DNA of 64,000 nt from an uncultured Granulosicoccaceae bacterium (GCA_938041955.1 CALISD010000007.1:1-64000), one strand, 5' to 3'. Positions 16,341 to 26,051 are shown, numbered from the stretch's first letter. Numbers and translations are program-made. Notes: generated by a model not told the origin, from the letters alone.

Positions 16341-17612
16341 TTATGTGCTTAGGTGTGACCAGCCACGATAGGCTGCTATGTGGTCTGCAATGTTGTGTAC
16401 CCGGATGATATCGACTCCTTGCTGACAAAGTTGCATGGATGCGCCAATGGTTGCCTGATCGCGCTCGTGGATATTGTCGCTGATGAAAGTTTTCATATAA
16501 GATTTACGGGAGTGCCCGATCAAAAGGCGGACACCGTATTGCCGAAACGTTGATGCAGCTTGCAGTAGTTTTAATGATTGCAATGGATCTTTACCAAACC
16601 CGATACCGGGGTCTAAAATAACTCTGTCTGCAGGGATGCCGGCGTTGCTCCACTCGGTCAGCTTTTTTTCAAGCCAGTCGCATATTTCTTCAACGGGGTT
16701 ACCTGTAATCAATTGATTTGGATCAGCTGGCACACTGACGCTGTGCATCGCGATCCATTGGCAGTTGCTATCTGCGGCCAATTCAAGCATGGCAGGATCA
16801 CTAAGACCCGCAACATCGTTAATGTAGTCGACGCCGCACTCAATTGCTTTGGCGGCAGTTTGCGGGTGACGTGTGTCAACGCTTAGCCAGGGGCGGATGA
16901 ATTGATTTTTGTAGGTGTCTGTTGTTTTCTCGATGAATGGCCCGATGCGTTGCCATTCGGTATCCGGGTTAATGTGTTCGGCACCCGGCCGAGTCGATTC
17001 ACCACCGATATCAAGTATGGCGGCGCCGTGTTCGGTCATGTCAGTGGCGGTCTGTAATAGTTGTTGCTGATCGAAATTCTCCCCCGCGTCTGAGAATGAA
17101 TCCGGAGTGGCATTGAGAATTCCCATCCACAGGGGAATGTGATGTGGCAATTCTGTCGACCATTGCAGCAGGGTTTTGTTACCGCGCCCGGGGATGACCA
17201 GGTCGGGAGCCAGTGCAATCAAAGGCGTTAACACAAAGTGGCGCAGGTGCATGTCTTTGTGTGGAATGGTCAGCGTGTCTGTGGCCACGATGTCATCGTT
17301 CCAGAGCAAAATATCTATGTCTATAGGCCGTGGTGACCAGCGGGCTTTGTTATCGCGCTGAAGAGTGTTTTGTATGTTGGCAATCTCGCTAAGTAACTCA
17401 TCACAGTTAAGAGTTGTCTCTACTTCGATGGCTGCATTTAAAAAGGGTTTGTTCCACTCCCAGGGGGCGTCGTCTGGCAGTAGTGCCGGGGTTTCAATGA
17501 CCGGTGAGCAGCGGCGGCAAGTGATGCCTTTTTGTTCCAGCAGGGCAATAGCGCTGGTCAGGTTCTGCTTCCGGTCTCCCAGGTTGGAGCCCAATCCGAG
17601 GTAGATAGCCAT
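16341..17612 (-). CDS. folKP: Fused FolK-FolP (HPPK-dihydropteroate synthase)
   Basis: 423 residues joining two consecutive folate enzymes. Residues 1-150 are 6-hydroxymethyl-7,8-dihydropterin pyrophosphokinase (YLGLGSNLGDRKQNL, RWSPRPIDIDILLW). Residues 155-420 are dihydropteroate synthase (MGILNATPDSFSDAG, GGESTRPGA, WLSVDTRH, VILDPGIGFGK, IGHSRKSYM). The joined enzyme would pass hydroxymethyl-dihydropterin pyrophosphate straight to condensation with p-aminobenzoate. In most gammaproteobacteria these are separate genes; fusions are known, for example in Francisella. No FolB domain is included. The catalytic motifs of both halves look intact and no frameshift is involved. Confidence 0.93.
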   Translation of the reverse strand: MAIYLGLGSNLGDRKQNLTSAIALLEQKGITCRRCSPVIETPALLPDDAPWEWNKPFLNAAIEVETTLNCDELLSEIANIQNTLQRDNKARWSPRPIDIDILLWNDDIVATDTLTIPHKDMHLRHFVLTPLIALAPDLVIPGRGNKTLLQWSTELPHHIPLWMGILNATPDSFSDAGENFDQQQLLQTATDMTEHGAAILDIGGESTRPGAEHINPDTEWQRIGPFIEKTTDTYKNQFIRPWLSVDTRHPQTAAKAIECGVDYINDVAGLSDPAMLELAADSNCQWIAMHSVSVPADPNQLITGNPVEEICDWLEKKLTEWSNAGIPADRVILDPGIGFGKDPLQSLKLLQAASTFRQYGVRLLIGHSRKSYMKTFISDNIHERDQATIGASMQLCQQGVDIIRVHNIADHIAAYRGWSHLST

Positions 17613-17747
17613 ACAGGTGATTTCTTGTAATTGGTTTCTTAGGATGGTTTATGTTGTGGCTGTAAGTAACTGAATCAGAACTTATCGTCAGCGGACGGGA
17701 TAGGTTACCATTGTTGCTCTTACCGCTGCTAACAAACGGGTCATAGA

Positions 17748-18764
17748 GTGAAAAGCGAGCTGAACCGGCAATGGATACTGGCTAAACGCCCTGAGGGTTT
17801 ATTCAGTGAAGATCACTTCACCTACCAGGAAGCGATCATTCGGCCTTTGCAGGATGAACAGTTTCTAGTTGAAGTTTTCTATCTGTCACTCGATCCCACG
17901 CAACGAATGTGGGCACAAACAGATACCTATCTACCCGCGGTTAAAATTGGCGATGTGATGCGAAGCCTCGGTATGGGAGTGGTCACTAAAAGCCGTAATC
18001 CGGCATTCAGGGAAGGGGCGATTGTACAGGGCATGACGGGTTGGCAAAGCCATGTGATCACAGATGGCCGTGGCTTCTCTCAAGTACCTGACAACAGTGG
18101 TCTGCCATTGGCCGCTTATATGGGGCCGTTGGGTATGACTGGAATTACCGCCTATTTTGGATTGCTTGATATTGGGAGGCCAAGTAAAGGCGAAACCCTG
18201 ATTGTCAGTGCTGCTGCCGGCGCGGTGGGTTCGATCGCTTGCCAGATAGGCAAGATTAAAGGCATGAATGTGGTTGGATTGGCAGGCAGTGATGCAAAGT
18301 GCAACTGGTTAACCAAAGAGCTTGGTATTGATGCGGCAGTTAACTATCGCGATGCGAATGCGTGGCAGCAGCTGCAAGAGGCTTGTCCGGAGGGGGTCGA
18401 TGTTGTGTTTGAAAATGTCGGCGGAAAAATGCTGGATATGGCCTTGGGACTCATCAATGTCGGCGCTCGGGTGGCGCTGTGTGGATACATTTCAGGTTAT
18501 GCGAAAGAGCAAAACCCCGGTAGCCACAATCTGCCGATGTTAATTTCCAAGCGTGCTTCTATTCAGGGCTTTCTGGTGCTCGACTACGTGCACAAAAGCC
18601 GTGACGCAATAAGTGATCTGGGCAAGTGGATGATGGACGGCCGGGTGAAATACCGTATGGATATTGAAACAGGTTTTAAAGACCTTCCAGTGACGATAAA
18701 TAAGCTGTTCAGCGGTGAAAATAATGGCAAACTGCTGATGCAAATTAATACGCCTCCCGAATAG
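17748..18764 (+). CDS. NADP-dependent MDR oxidoreductase (CurA/PTGR-like)
   Basis: 338 residues of the medium-chain dehydrogenase/reductase superfamily without the zinc ligands. It matches the leukotriene-B4-dehydrogenase / curcumin-reductase branch: YLSLDPTQRMWAQ, GMTGITAYFGLLDIGRPSKGETLIVSAAAGAVGSIACQIGKIKG, VDVVFENVGGKMLD. Such enzymes reduce alpha,beta-unsaturated ketones or aldehydes with NADPH. The start is GTG at 17748. It diverges from folKP across a 135-base gap that must contain both promoters. Confidence 0.88.
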   Translation: MKSELNRQWILAKRPEGLFSEDHFTYQEAIIRPLQDEQFLVEVFYLSLDPTQRMWAQTDTYLPAVKIGDVMRSLGMGVVTKSRNPAFREGAIVQGMTGWQSHVITDGRGFSQVPDNSGLPLAAYMGPLGMTGITAYFGLLDIGRPSKGETLIVSAAAGAVGSIACQIGKIKGMNVVGLAGSDAKCNWLTKELGIDAAVNYRDANAWQQLQEACPEGVDVVFENVGGKMLDMALGLINVGARVALCGYISGYAKEQNPGSHNLPMLISKRASIQGFLVLDYVHKSRDAISDLGKWMMDGRVKYRMDIETGFKDLPVTINKLFSGENNGKLLMQINTPPE

Positions 18765-18812
18765 TTCAATTACCGGCTTTTCGCCTTCGGGGGCCTTACC
18801 TGGAGCGAGAAA

Positions 18813-20423
18813 ATGTCCTGTCGTAACCTTCCCATGTTTAGATCAGTGTTGGCGGCCAGCGTTATTGCAGCCAGCACGATGTCCAGCAGTGCTTTGGCTG
18901 ATGAGTTTCGAATCACCATTATGCACACCAATGACACGCATTCCCATCATGAGGCACAAGGTCGAAGTGGTGACGGTGGTGCAGCACGTCAGGCGACCGT
19001 AGTGAATGATATTCGTGCAGATGCAAAAAACTCACTTCTGCTAGATGCCGGTGACCGGTTTACCGGTACCTTGTTCCACAAGTACTACGCCGGTGAAGAC
19101 AATATCAAAGTGATGAATGCGCTGGGCTATGATGCGATGGCGCTTGGCAACCATGAATTTGATAACGGCTTAGATGTGTTGGAACGTTTTGCCACTGGAG
19201 TGAATTTCCCGGTGCTGTCTGCGAATACCGATTTTGGTACATTGGAAAAACTGGCCGGTGCTATTCCCGCTTCAACGGTACTTGAAGTCGGCGGTGAAAA
19301 AGTTGGCGTGATTGGCCTGGTCACTGCTGAGACACCTGAAATTACGATCAACTTTGCAGGCAAGGAAGCGATTACCTGGTCTGATGACTATGCCGCAGCG
19401 GTAAATCGTGAAGTCGCCAGGCTTAAGATAGATGGTGTCAATAAAATTATTCTGGTGACACATATTGGATTGGGTGTTGATATCGAGGTTGCTGGCAAAA
19501 TACGTGACGTTGATCTTATCGTTGGTGGTCACAGTCATACGGTGGTCAGTAGTGTGTACAAAGAAGGCGGTGATACCAAGTATCCATTAAAGGTTGATGA
19601 TGCTGATGGCAAGCCTGTATATATAGTGCAAGCGGGTGATCGTGATCGTTACCTTGGCCGATTGGATATGCGATTTGATGACGACGGAGTAGTCACGCGT
19701 GCACGCGGTGATCTGATTCTACTTAGCAAGCACATCACCCCTGACCCTACTGTCAATGCCATGGTAGAGGAATTGGCTGAACCCATTAATGAGCTCAAAA
19801 ATACTGCAGTGTCCCTTGCTGATGGCACACCTGTGGTTAGCAATCAGTTAATGACGAACCAAACCTGTCGCGCCGGTGAGTGTTTAATAGGCAATCTATT
19901 GGCTGATGCAATTCGTGATGAAACGGGCAGCGATATGGCCATCACCAATGGCGGCGGTATACGCGCCGATATTGACGAAGGTGAAGTGACTATAGGCGAA
20001 GTGCTCACCGTACTGCCTTTTGGCAATACCATAGCAACCCTTAAGCTGACTGGTGCACAGGTGGTAGCATCTCTTGAACACGGTGTGGGTCGGGTTGGTG
20101 GTAAGTCTGGCAGTGGTCGTTTCCCGCAGGTATCTGGTTTGCGTTATGAATTTGATGCCGCGCTTGATGTGGGTTCACGTGTTAAAAAGGTAGAAGTTGA
20201 TAATGGCAGTGGTACATTTGAGCTGATTGACAGCGCTAAAATGTATTCAATTGCTACCAATAACTTTATGCGCACCGGTGGTGACGGCTATGAACTTTTT
20301 AACAATGAAGCGGTTGACCCCTATGACTATGGTCGTCCTCTGGAAGAAGCGTTAATTGACTATATGGTCAAGCTTCATCCTGTGACTGTTGTAAAGGACG
20401 GTCGCATATTGAGTGGTAATTGA
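18813..20423 (+). CDS. Exported 5'-nucleotidase / cyclic phosphodiesterase (UshA family)
   Basis: 536 residues with a signal peptide (cleavage likely after SSSALA, about residue 29). The N-terminal metallophosphatase domain carries all metal motifs: HTNDTHSH, DAGDRFTGT, GNHEFDNG, THIGLGVD, GGHSHT. The C-terminal nucleotide-binding domain carries NGGGIRADIDEGEVTIGEVLTVLPFGNTI. The protein should dephosphorylate extracellular nucleotides or related compounds in the periplasm for scavenging. A GGAG element precedes the ATG by eight bases. The transcript ends in the strong hairpin terminator at 20439. Confidence 0.93.
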   Translation: MSCRNLPMFRSVLAASVIAASTMSSSALADEFRITIMHTNDTHSHHEAQGRSGDGGAARQATVVNDIRADAKNSLLLDAGDRFTGTLFHKYYAGEDNIKVMNALGYDAMALGNHEFDNGLDVLERFATGVNFPVLSANTDFGTLEKLAGAIPASTVLEVGGEKVGVIGLVTAETPEITINFAGKEAITWSDDYAAAVNREVARLKIDGVNKIILVTHIGLGVDIEVAGKIRDVDLIVGGHSHTVVSSVYKEGGDTKYPLKVDDADGKPVYIVQAGDRDRYLGRLDMRFDDDGVVTRARGDLILLSKHITPDPTVNAMVEELAEPINELKNTAVSLADGTPVVSNQLMTNQTCRAGECLIGNLLADAIRDETGSDMAITNGGGIRADIDEGEVTIGEVLTVLPFGNTIATLKLTGAQVVASLEHGVGRVGGKSGSGRFPQVSGLRYEFDAALDVGSRVKKVEVDNGSGTFELIDSAKMYSIATNNFMRTGGDGYELFNNEAVDPYDYGRPLEEALIDYMVKLHPVTVVKDGRILSGN

Positions 20424-20438
20424 TATATAAACTGTGAC

Positions 20439-20476
20439 CATCGGGGATCGTTTGATCCCCGATGTTGTAGTTTTTA
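20439..20476 (+). terminator. Intrinsic terminator after 5'-nucleotidase gene
   Basis: CATCGGGGATC-GTTT-GATCCCCGATG is a perfect eleven-base stem with a four-base loop. It is followed by TTGTAGTTTTTA, a T-rich tract. It lies 15 bases after the stop codon and between convergent genes, so it may also stop the acyl-CoA operon arriving on the other strand. Confidence 0.85.
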
Positions 20477-20500
20477 TTGCTGTAAATGCAACGGAGGGCT

Positions 20501-21487
20501 TTATGATTCACCAATGGTGATGGCGACTTTGCCCAGCACTTGCCGGTTCATAACATGGTGCATCGCGCTGGCTGCATCTGCCAGGCTAAAGATTTTATCA
20601 ATCTGTACTGATACATTTTCCGTCTCATACCAGTCGATTAGCTCTTTCATGTTGTCTGCGAATAAAGCAGGCTCACGTTTTACAAATGCTCCCCAGAACA
20701 CTCCTACCAGGCTTAGTTCTTTTACCAGTGCCAGGTTGGTCGGAAACTTTGGAATGGTGCCGGAGGCGAATCCGATGACTAAAAATCGGCCGTTTGGCGC
20801 CATTGCTCGAACGCTGGAATCGAATACCTCTCCTCCAACCGGATCATAAATAACGTCTGCACCGCGACCGTTGGTGTGTTCGCGAATGGCATCCTTAAGG
20901 TTGGCGTCGTTGTAGTTAATTACATGATCTGCACCGTTGTTTTTTGCAAATTTAAGCTTCTCATCGGTTGAAGCGGCGGCGATGACCGTGGCGCCCATAG
21001 CTTTACCGACTTGAACGGCAGCAAGTCCGGTGCCCCCTGCAGCACCGAGCACCAATAAGTTTTCATTCGGTTGGAGCTGAGCGCGCTGTTTTAGTGCATG
21101 GTGTGCTGTGCCATGTGCAACCAGTAAGTTGCAGGCTGCTGTCGGCTCTATGGTCTCGGGTATTGTTATCAGTTGTGTAGCGGGAAGCGCTATTTTCTCG
21201 GCGAAAGCACCGAAGTTAGCGCTGGTGGCAATGATGCGATCACCGACTGAAACGTTGCTTACGTTTTTACCGATCTGAGATACTGTGCCGCAGAGCTCCA
21301 TGCCCGGTACAAATGGAGTGGCTGGCTTTACCTGGTACTTGCCTTGTACCAGCAATCCATCGGGGAAGTTAACACCCGCCGCAAGAATATCGATAAGGGC
21401 GGAGTCATCGTCGACTGTTGGATCATCGATGGTTTCAAGTGTTAGTGCCTCTAGCGGGCCAAAGTCATTGCACTGTATTGCTTTCAT
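20501..21487 (-). CDS. NADPH:quinone oxidoreductase-type MDR enzyme
   Basis: 328 residues, a zinc-free MDR enzyme: GVNFPDGLLVQGKYQVKPATPFVPGMELCGTV, NLLVLGAAGGTGLAAVQVGKAMGATVIAAASTDEK, GADVIYDPVGG. It is related to quinone oxidoreductases and to enoyl-thioester reductases. As the last gene of a six-gene acyl-CoA operon (36-base gap to the kinase), it probably reduces an unsaturated intermediate of that pathway rather than a free quinone; this is inference from context. Confidence 0.87.
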   Translation of the reverse strand: MKAIQCNDFGPLEALTLETIDDPTVDDDSALIDILAAGVNFPDGLLVQGKYQVKPATPFVPGMELCGTVSQIGKNVSNVSVGDRIIATSANFGAFAEKIALPATQLITIPETIEPTAACNLLVAHGTAHHALKQRAQLQPNENLLVLGAAGGTGLAAVQVGKAMGATVIAAASTDEKLKFAKNNGADHVINYNDANLKDAIREHTNGRGADVIYDPVGGEVFDSSVRAMAPNGRFLVIGFASGTIPKFPTNLALVKELSLVGVFWGAFVKREPALFADNMKELIDWYETENVSVQIDKIFSLADAASAMHHVMNRQVLGKVAITIGES

Positions 21488-21523
21488 GGGGAGTCCCGGG
21501 AGGTCTGTTTGTAGAGGGTGTGT

Positions 21524-22558
21524 TTAGTCGGTATCTGCGGCGATAGTTTTTGCCATTGCCGATAGCGGTGCAACCTTTTGTTGTAAGCCGACGGCAAGAT
21601 CGCTTGAGGCATTGCCTTCGCGTCCGCGTTTGGCCACGCCTTGAAGGATCGCGGCTAGCCTGAAAAAGCTGAAGGACAAGTAGAAATTCCAATCATCTAT
21701 CTTATCGATTCCGGTACGTTGGCAATAGCGCTCAATGAATTGTGCTTCGGATGGAATGCCGAGCGCTTCAAGGTCAATCCCCGCCAGGCCTGACAGATTG
21801 CCGCCACCAGCAGGCAGGCGCTGTTGCATGCAGTGATTGGCAAGGTCCGCGAATGGATGGCCTAGGGTTGAGAGTTCCCAATCCAGAACGGCGATTACTT
21901 TGGCGTCTGTTGCGTGATAGCGCAGGTTATCCAGCCGGAAATCACCGTGCACCAGTGAGACCCTGCCATCGTCCGCGGGTAAGTGTTCTTGCAGCCACTT
22001 AATGATCCATTCCATATCATCAATGGTTTGAAACTCTGAGGCACGGTATTGCTGTGTCCATCGCTTTAGTTGCCGTGCATAGTAGTTCCCGGGTCGACCG
22101 TATTCAGCTAAGCCCACAGCGTTGATGTCTACTGCATGTAATGCCGCGAGTGTTTTATTGATCTCATCGTAGGTTTCTGTGCGCTGCGATTTACTGTAGT
22201 CGGGCAGGCTGCTGTCCCATAGGGTGCGCCCTTCCATGTATTCCATTAAAAAGAATAGTGAGCCCAGGATATCGTGATCTTCACACAGATGATACATAGC
22301 TGGAACGGGTACGTCAGTATCGGCCAGTGCGCTCATGACGCGGAATTCGCGGTCCACGGCATGGGCGGATTTTAAAAGCGCTCCCGGGGGTTGTTTACGC
22401 AGCACGTAGACGCCAGAGCTTGCGGTGATTTTAAAGGTCGGGTTAGATTGCCCGTCGCTGAATTTCTCTGCAGTCAAGGGTCCTTTAAACCATGGCAGCT
22501 GTGATTGCAGGTATCCGCTTAATTTTTCAGTATCGAGTGTTTGAATGCCGTCAGTCAT
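21524..22558 (-). CDS. APH-family phosphotransferase (ACAD10/11 kinase-like, LvaA-like)
   Basis: 344 residues with the aminoglycoside-phosphotransferase fold. Seen are SNPTFKI and VLRKQPPG (nucleotide lysine), VDREFRVMSAL, catalytic loop LVHGDFRLDNLRYH and metal-binding VIAVLDWELSTLGHPFADLA. This is the subfamily fused to acyl-CoA dehydrogenases in human ACAD10/ACAD11 and represented by LvaA of levulinate catabolism in Pseudomonas putida, where the hydroxyl of a 4-hydroxyacyl-CoA is phosphorylated. It lies 12 bases after the acyl-CoA dehydrogenase gene. Antibiotic resistance is therefore an unlikely role. Confidence 0.88.
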   Translation of the reverse strand: MTDGIQTLDTEKLSGYLQSQLPWFKGPLTAEKFSDGQSNPTFKITASSGVYVLRKQPPGALLKSAHAVDREFRVMSALADTDVPVPAMYHLCEDHDILGSLFFLMEYMEGRTLWDSSLPDYSKSQRTETYDEINKTLAALHAVDINAVGLAEYGRPGNYYARQLKRWTQQYRASEFQTIDDMEWIIKWLQEHLPADDGRVSLVHGDFRLDNLRYHATDAKVIAVLDWELSTLGHPFADLANHCMQQRLPAGGGNLSGLAGIDLEALGIPSEAQFIERYCQRTGIDKIDDWNFYLSFSFFRLAAILQGVAKRGREGNASSDLAVGLQQKVAPLSAMAKTIAADTD

Positions 22559-22570
22559 AGCAGGAGTACA

Positions 22571-23806
22571 TTAACTTGTTGTGGTGAGGCGTTTAATCAG
22601 GTTTCGACCGAGTTGATTAATATGCACTTGATCTGGCCCGTCAACAATTCTGACTATTCGTGCGTATAAATAGCTGTCAGCGAGAATGGTGTCCTGGCTT
22701 ACGCCTGCTGCACCGTGCATTTGAATTGCGCGATCTGTGACTGCGCAGGCCATGTTGGGAGCGACAATCTTAATCATTGAAATGAGTTCCATTGCGCCTT
22801 TGTTACCGAGCTTGTCCATTTTGTCTGCGGCCATTAACGTGAGTAGCCTGGCTTGTTCAATCTCACAGGCGGAAAGCGCAATATCTTCTCGAATTTTGCC
22901 TTGCTCGCTGAGCTTGCGACCAAATGCGACTCTTGATTCAGCACGTTCACACATTATTTCAAGCACTCTCTGCGAGCGACCGATTAAGCGCATGCAATGA
23001 TGAATGCGACCTGGCCCGAGGCGCCCTTGGGCTATTTCAAAACCGCGGCCTTCACCGAGTAATAAGTTTGATGGTGGTACACGTACATTATCGAAGACGA
23101 CCTCTGCGTGACCCTCTGGTGCGTCGTCGTTGCCAAACACTTGCATAGGCCGCACGACTTTGACACCGGGGGTGTCCATTGGCACCAGGATCATTGACTG
23201 TTGCTTGTGGCGATCTTCATTGTCAGGGTCACTTTTGCCCATGACTATCATGATCTTGCAGCGTGGATCACAAGCACCTGAGATATACCACTTGTGCCCA
23301 TTAACAACATACTCATTGCCATCACGAACAATGCTGGTTTGGATGTTGGTCGCGTCACTTGAGGCGACGGCGGGTTCTGTCATTGCAAAAGCTGATCTGA
23401 TTTTGCCTTCAAGCAATGGAGCCAGCCATGTTTCTTTGTGCTCTTCCGTGCCATAGCGTGCCAGCACTTCCATGTTGCCAGTGTCTGGAGCACTACAGTT
23501 AAATATCTCTCCGGCGAACCTTGAACGTCCCATCAGTTCGCAAAGTGGCGCGTATTCAAGATTGGTTAATCCGAATCCACTGAACTTTGAGTCTTCCGTT
23601 TCTGAAGGTGGCAGAAAGAAATTCCATAAGCCTTCCGACTTTGCCCGCTCTTTAAGCTCTTCCAGTAAAGGCGGGATTGTCCAGCGATCATCCGCGTTGT
23701 CTATGCTTGACTGTATTTCTTTCTCAGCCGGATACACGTGTTCGTTGAGAAACTTATCGACCTTTTCTATTAAGGCGGTAGTCTTTGGTGAATGTTCGAA
23801 TTGCAT
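22571..23806 (-). CDS. Acyl-CoA dehydrogenase, ACAD11-like
   Basis: 411 residues with the full flavoprotein dehydrogenase architecture. Features include [75 protein letters not shown], and [34 protein letters not shown]. The RIHHCMR...CERA and DGPDxVH segments are those of the ACAD10/ACAD11 branch. Together with the adjacent APH kinase it should process a phosphorylated 4-hydroxyacyl-CoA. It is seven bases from the MaoC gene, so they share a transcript. Confidence 0.92.
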   Translation of the reverse strand: MQFEHSPKTTALIEKVDKFLNEHVYPAEKEIQSSIDNADDRWTIPPLLEELKERAKSEGLWNFFLPPSETEDSKFSGFGLTNLEYAPLCELMGRSRFAGEIFNCSAPDTGNMEVLARYGTEEHKETWLAPLLEGKIRSAFAMTEPAVASSDATNIQTSIVRDGNEYVVNGHKWYISGACDPRCKIMIVMGKSDPDNEDRHKQQSMILVPMDTPGVKVVRPMQVFGNDDAPEGHAEVVFDNVRVPPSNLLLGEGRGFEIAQGRLGPGRIHHCMRLIGRSQRVLEIMCERAESRVAFGRKLSEQGKIREDIALSACEIEQARLLTLMAADKMDKLGNKGAMELISMIKIVAPNMACAVTDRAIQMHGAAGVSQDTILADSYLYARIVRIVDGPDQVHINQLGRNLIKRLTTTS

Positions 23807-23813
23807 CGGTTTT

Positions 23814-24269
23814 CTATTCCAGAATTAGGATGAGCTGCTCAGCGACAAAGGCTGGCTTTAGTAGGTTGTGAATATCTACGACGGATTCATAGGTGACCAG
23901 CACGCCTTGCGGCTTGGCTTCAATGCTACGTATAGTAATGGTGAGCCTGATCTTTGATGATGCCGGAACTGGTGTGATAAATCTCACCTTGTTTAATCCG
24001 TAGTTCAATACCACTTTACCGTCGACGTACGGTGCTAGCAGATCGCGGCTTAAATGAGACAGCATGGAAAGTCCAAGAAATCCGTGTGCTATGGTGCCGC
24101 CAAGGGCTTTGGTCGCCTCTGCTGTCGGGTCAATATGAATGACTTGATGATCAAGTGTGACATCTGCAAATGCATCTATCTGAAGTTGATCTATTTCAAA
24201 CCAGTCTGTTGGGCCTAATGTGGTATCCGCCAGCGCAGACCAGGTTTTTATCAATGCTTGCTCACTCAT
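23814..24269 (-). CDS. MaoC-family (R)-specific enoyl-CoA hydratase
   Basis: 151 residues with the hot-dog-fold MaoC signature: [40 protein letters not shown]. The catalytic Asp and His occur in DxTxDHQxIHxD and the second conserved His in AHGFL. It hydrates trans-2-enoyl-CoA or catalyses the reverse dehydration. It sits between the acyl-CoA dehydrogenase and a crotonase, giving the operon two hydratases of opposite fold and probably opposite stereospecificity. Confidence 0.9.
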   Translation of the reverse strand: MSEQALIKTWSALADTTLGPTDWFEIDQLQIDAFADVTLDHQVIHIDPTAEATKALGGTIAHGFLGLSMLSHLSRDLLAPYVDGKVVLNYGLNKVRFITPVPASSKIRLTITIRSIEAKPQGVLVTYESVVDIHNLLKPAFVAEQLILILE

Positions 24270-24308
24270 TGCCTGCTCGTGTTGCCAGCGTTAGAAATTC
24301 TCTATGTA

Positions 24309-25052
24309 TCATTTCTTATTTAGAAAGTTTTCGAGCTTTTGCTTAAACTCATCTGAACCCATCAGGCGACCAAACTCTTTTGCTTCGCGATCAATGACTT
24401 CCTGATATCTCTCGTTGCGTGCTTTCAACAAAGCTCTTGACGTTGTCAGTGAATCATCCGGCTTGGCAGCGAGTTTTGCTACAACAGTGGCGACTTTTCC
24501 GTCCAGTTCTTCGCTTTCCACCAACTGATTGACCAGGCCGAAGCGTTCAGCCTCTGCGGCCAGTAATGGGTCACCAAGAAGCAGCATTTGTGCGGCCTTA
24601 TGGCTGCCCAGCACCGCGGGAAAGGTTTCCGATGACGCGAATTCAGGACAGACCCCAAGATCGGTAAACGGTGTTTGAAATTTTGCATTGTGGCTTGCGT
24701 ACACTAAATCACAATGAAATAACAGGGTTGTGCCAATGCCTATTGCCGCTCCGTCGACTGAGGCGATGATGGGCTTGGTGCAGCTGAGCATGGCGCGCAT
24801 CAATGCGAATGGTGCGTCGAAAGTGCCACCGTTGCGAACTGAAGCGGCGAAGTCTGCGAGGTCGTTACCGGCGGTGAATATGCCCGGTGTGCCTTTGATG
24901 ACGATAGTTTTTACGGCAGCATTATTGTTGGCGTCTTCAAGACCCGAAGTGAGTGATGCGTACATTTCACTATTCAACGCATTAAGTTTGTCCGGGCGAT
25001 TGAGTTGCAGTGTGCAGTTTGCACCGTCGATACTGTTTGTTATCAATGACAT
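24309..25052 (-). CDS. Crotonase-family enoyl-CoA hydratase/isomerase
   Basis: 247 residues. Crotonase fold with the oxyanion-hole segments IVIKGTPGIFTAGNDLADFA and ASVDGAAIGIGTTLLFHCDLVYAS. The catalytic region LGVCPEFASSETFPAVLG keeps one clear Glu (PE), a pattern closer to enoyl-CoA isomerase or single-Glu hydratases than to two-Glu FadB-type hydratases. It is the second gene of the operon, after the nitronate-monooxygenase-like gene. Confidence 0.88.
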   Translation of the reverse strand: MSLITNSIDGANCTLQLNRPDKLNALNSEMYASLTSGLEDANNNAAVKTIVIKGTPGIFTAGNDLADFAASVRNGGTFDAPFALMRAMLSCTKPIIASVDGAAIGIGTTLLFHCDLVYASHNAKFQTPFTDLGVCPEFASSETFPAVLGSHKAAQMLLLGDPLLAAEAERFGLVNQLVESEELDGKVATVVAKLAAKPDDSLTTSRALLKARNERYQEVIDREAKEFGRLMGSDEFKQKLENFLNKK

Positions 25053-25097
25053 TGTATTCCCCCACTAAAAATTTATTAACTAACAGATTTTGCGAGT

Positions 25098-26024
25098 CTA
25101 CTGCAACGCAAATAACCGGTCGTTGTATTCTTTTTTCATGCTTTCGCAAAGTTCAGCAACGCTTGGAATGTCTTTTATGTTTCCTGCTCCGTGCCCGGCA
25201 GACCATATGGTTTTCCAGGCCTTAGCTTCATCCAGTTCTTTACCAAGATCAATCTCAGGGTTGGCCGCATCATCAAGGCTGATACCGTTGCTTTCAAGGC
25301 TCTGTCTTATAAAGTTTGCTGGTATGCCAGAGACTTTTGCGGTGTAGACAATATCTTCTGCGCGAGCTGATACCACCATTTCTTTGTATTCCTGGTCAGC
25401 CATGCTTTCTTTGGTGGCGATGAACCGGGTGCCGATGTAGGCAATGTCAGCGCCTGCTGCACGGGATGCCAGAACCTGCCCGCCTGTCGAAATGGCACCG
25501 GATTGTATTACGCAGGTGTCAAATTCGTTCTTAATCTCTTTGATAAAGGCGAAAGGGTGCAATGTGCCAGCATGGCCGCCTGCACCTGCGGATACCAGAA
25601 TCAATCCGTCGACGCCTGCTTCAATGGCTTTTTCAGAGTGGCGCATATTGGTCACGTCATGAAAAACCAGGCCTCCATAACTGTGTACCGCATCGACCAC
25701 CTCGGATACTGCACCGAGTGAAGTGATCACGATGGGGACTTTGTGTGCCACGGTGACTTTGAGGTCTGCTGCAAGCCTCGGGTTGGTTTTGTGGACGATC
25801 AAATTGATACCGAAAGGTGAGTGATCTTTGCCCTCTAAAGTGGAGTTTATTTGCAGCAGCCATTCAGCATAGCCTTCGGTGGTGCGCTGGTTCAGCGCCG
25901 GGAAGGTGCCGGCAATGCCGTTTAAGCAGCAGGCGGTAACGAGATCAGGCCCTGAGACAAGAAACATCGGTGCTGCGATCACCGGAAATTTCAGTTTACC
26001 TTCAAGCTGCTTAGGCAGTGTCAT
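25098..26024 (-). CDS. Nitronate monooxygenase / 2-nitropropane dioxygenase family flavoprotein
   Basis: 308 residues from the ATG at 26024, which has AAGGG upstream; the track start at 26183 adds 53 residues that look untranslated. FMN-barrel motifs are present: FPVIAAPMFLVSGPDLVTACCLNGIAGTFPALN, GINLIVHKTNP, SLGAV, VSAGAGGHAG, IQSGAISTGGQVLASRAAGADIAYIGTRFIAT. Family members oxidise nitronates, but many are misassigned and act as NADH-dependent reductases. As the first gene of the acyl-CoA operon it may handle a flavin-dependent step there. The promoter region overlaps the inverted repeat at 26052. Confidence 0.88.
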   Translation of the reverse strand: MTLPKQLEGKLKFPVIAAPMFLVSGPDLVTACCLNGIAGTFPALNQRTTEGYAEWLLQINSTLEGKDHSPFGINLIVHKTNPRLAADLKVTVAHKVPIVITSLGAVSEVVDAVHSYGGLVFHDVTNMRHSEKAIEAGVDGLILVSAGAGGHAGTLHPFAFIKEIKNEFDTCVIQSGAISTGGQVLASRAAGADIAYIGTRFIATKESMADQEYKEMVVSARAEDIVYTAKVSGIPANFIRQSLESNGISLDDAANPEIDLGKELDEAKAWKTIWSAGHGAGNIKDIPSVAELCESMKKEYNDRLFALQ

Positions 26025-26051
26025 GTAACAACCCTTATTTTTGTATGTTGT

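Noticed and set aside
21524-22558. Aminoglycoside resistance kinase
   Set aside because: The APH fold is real, but the subfamily and the acyl-CoA operon context point to hydroxyacyl-CoA phosphorylation.
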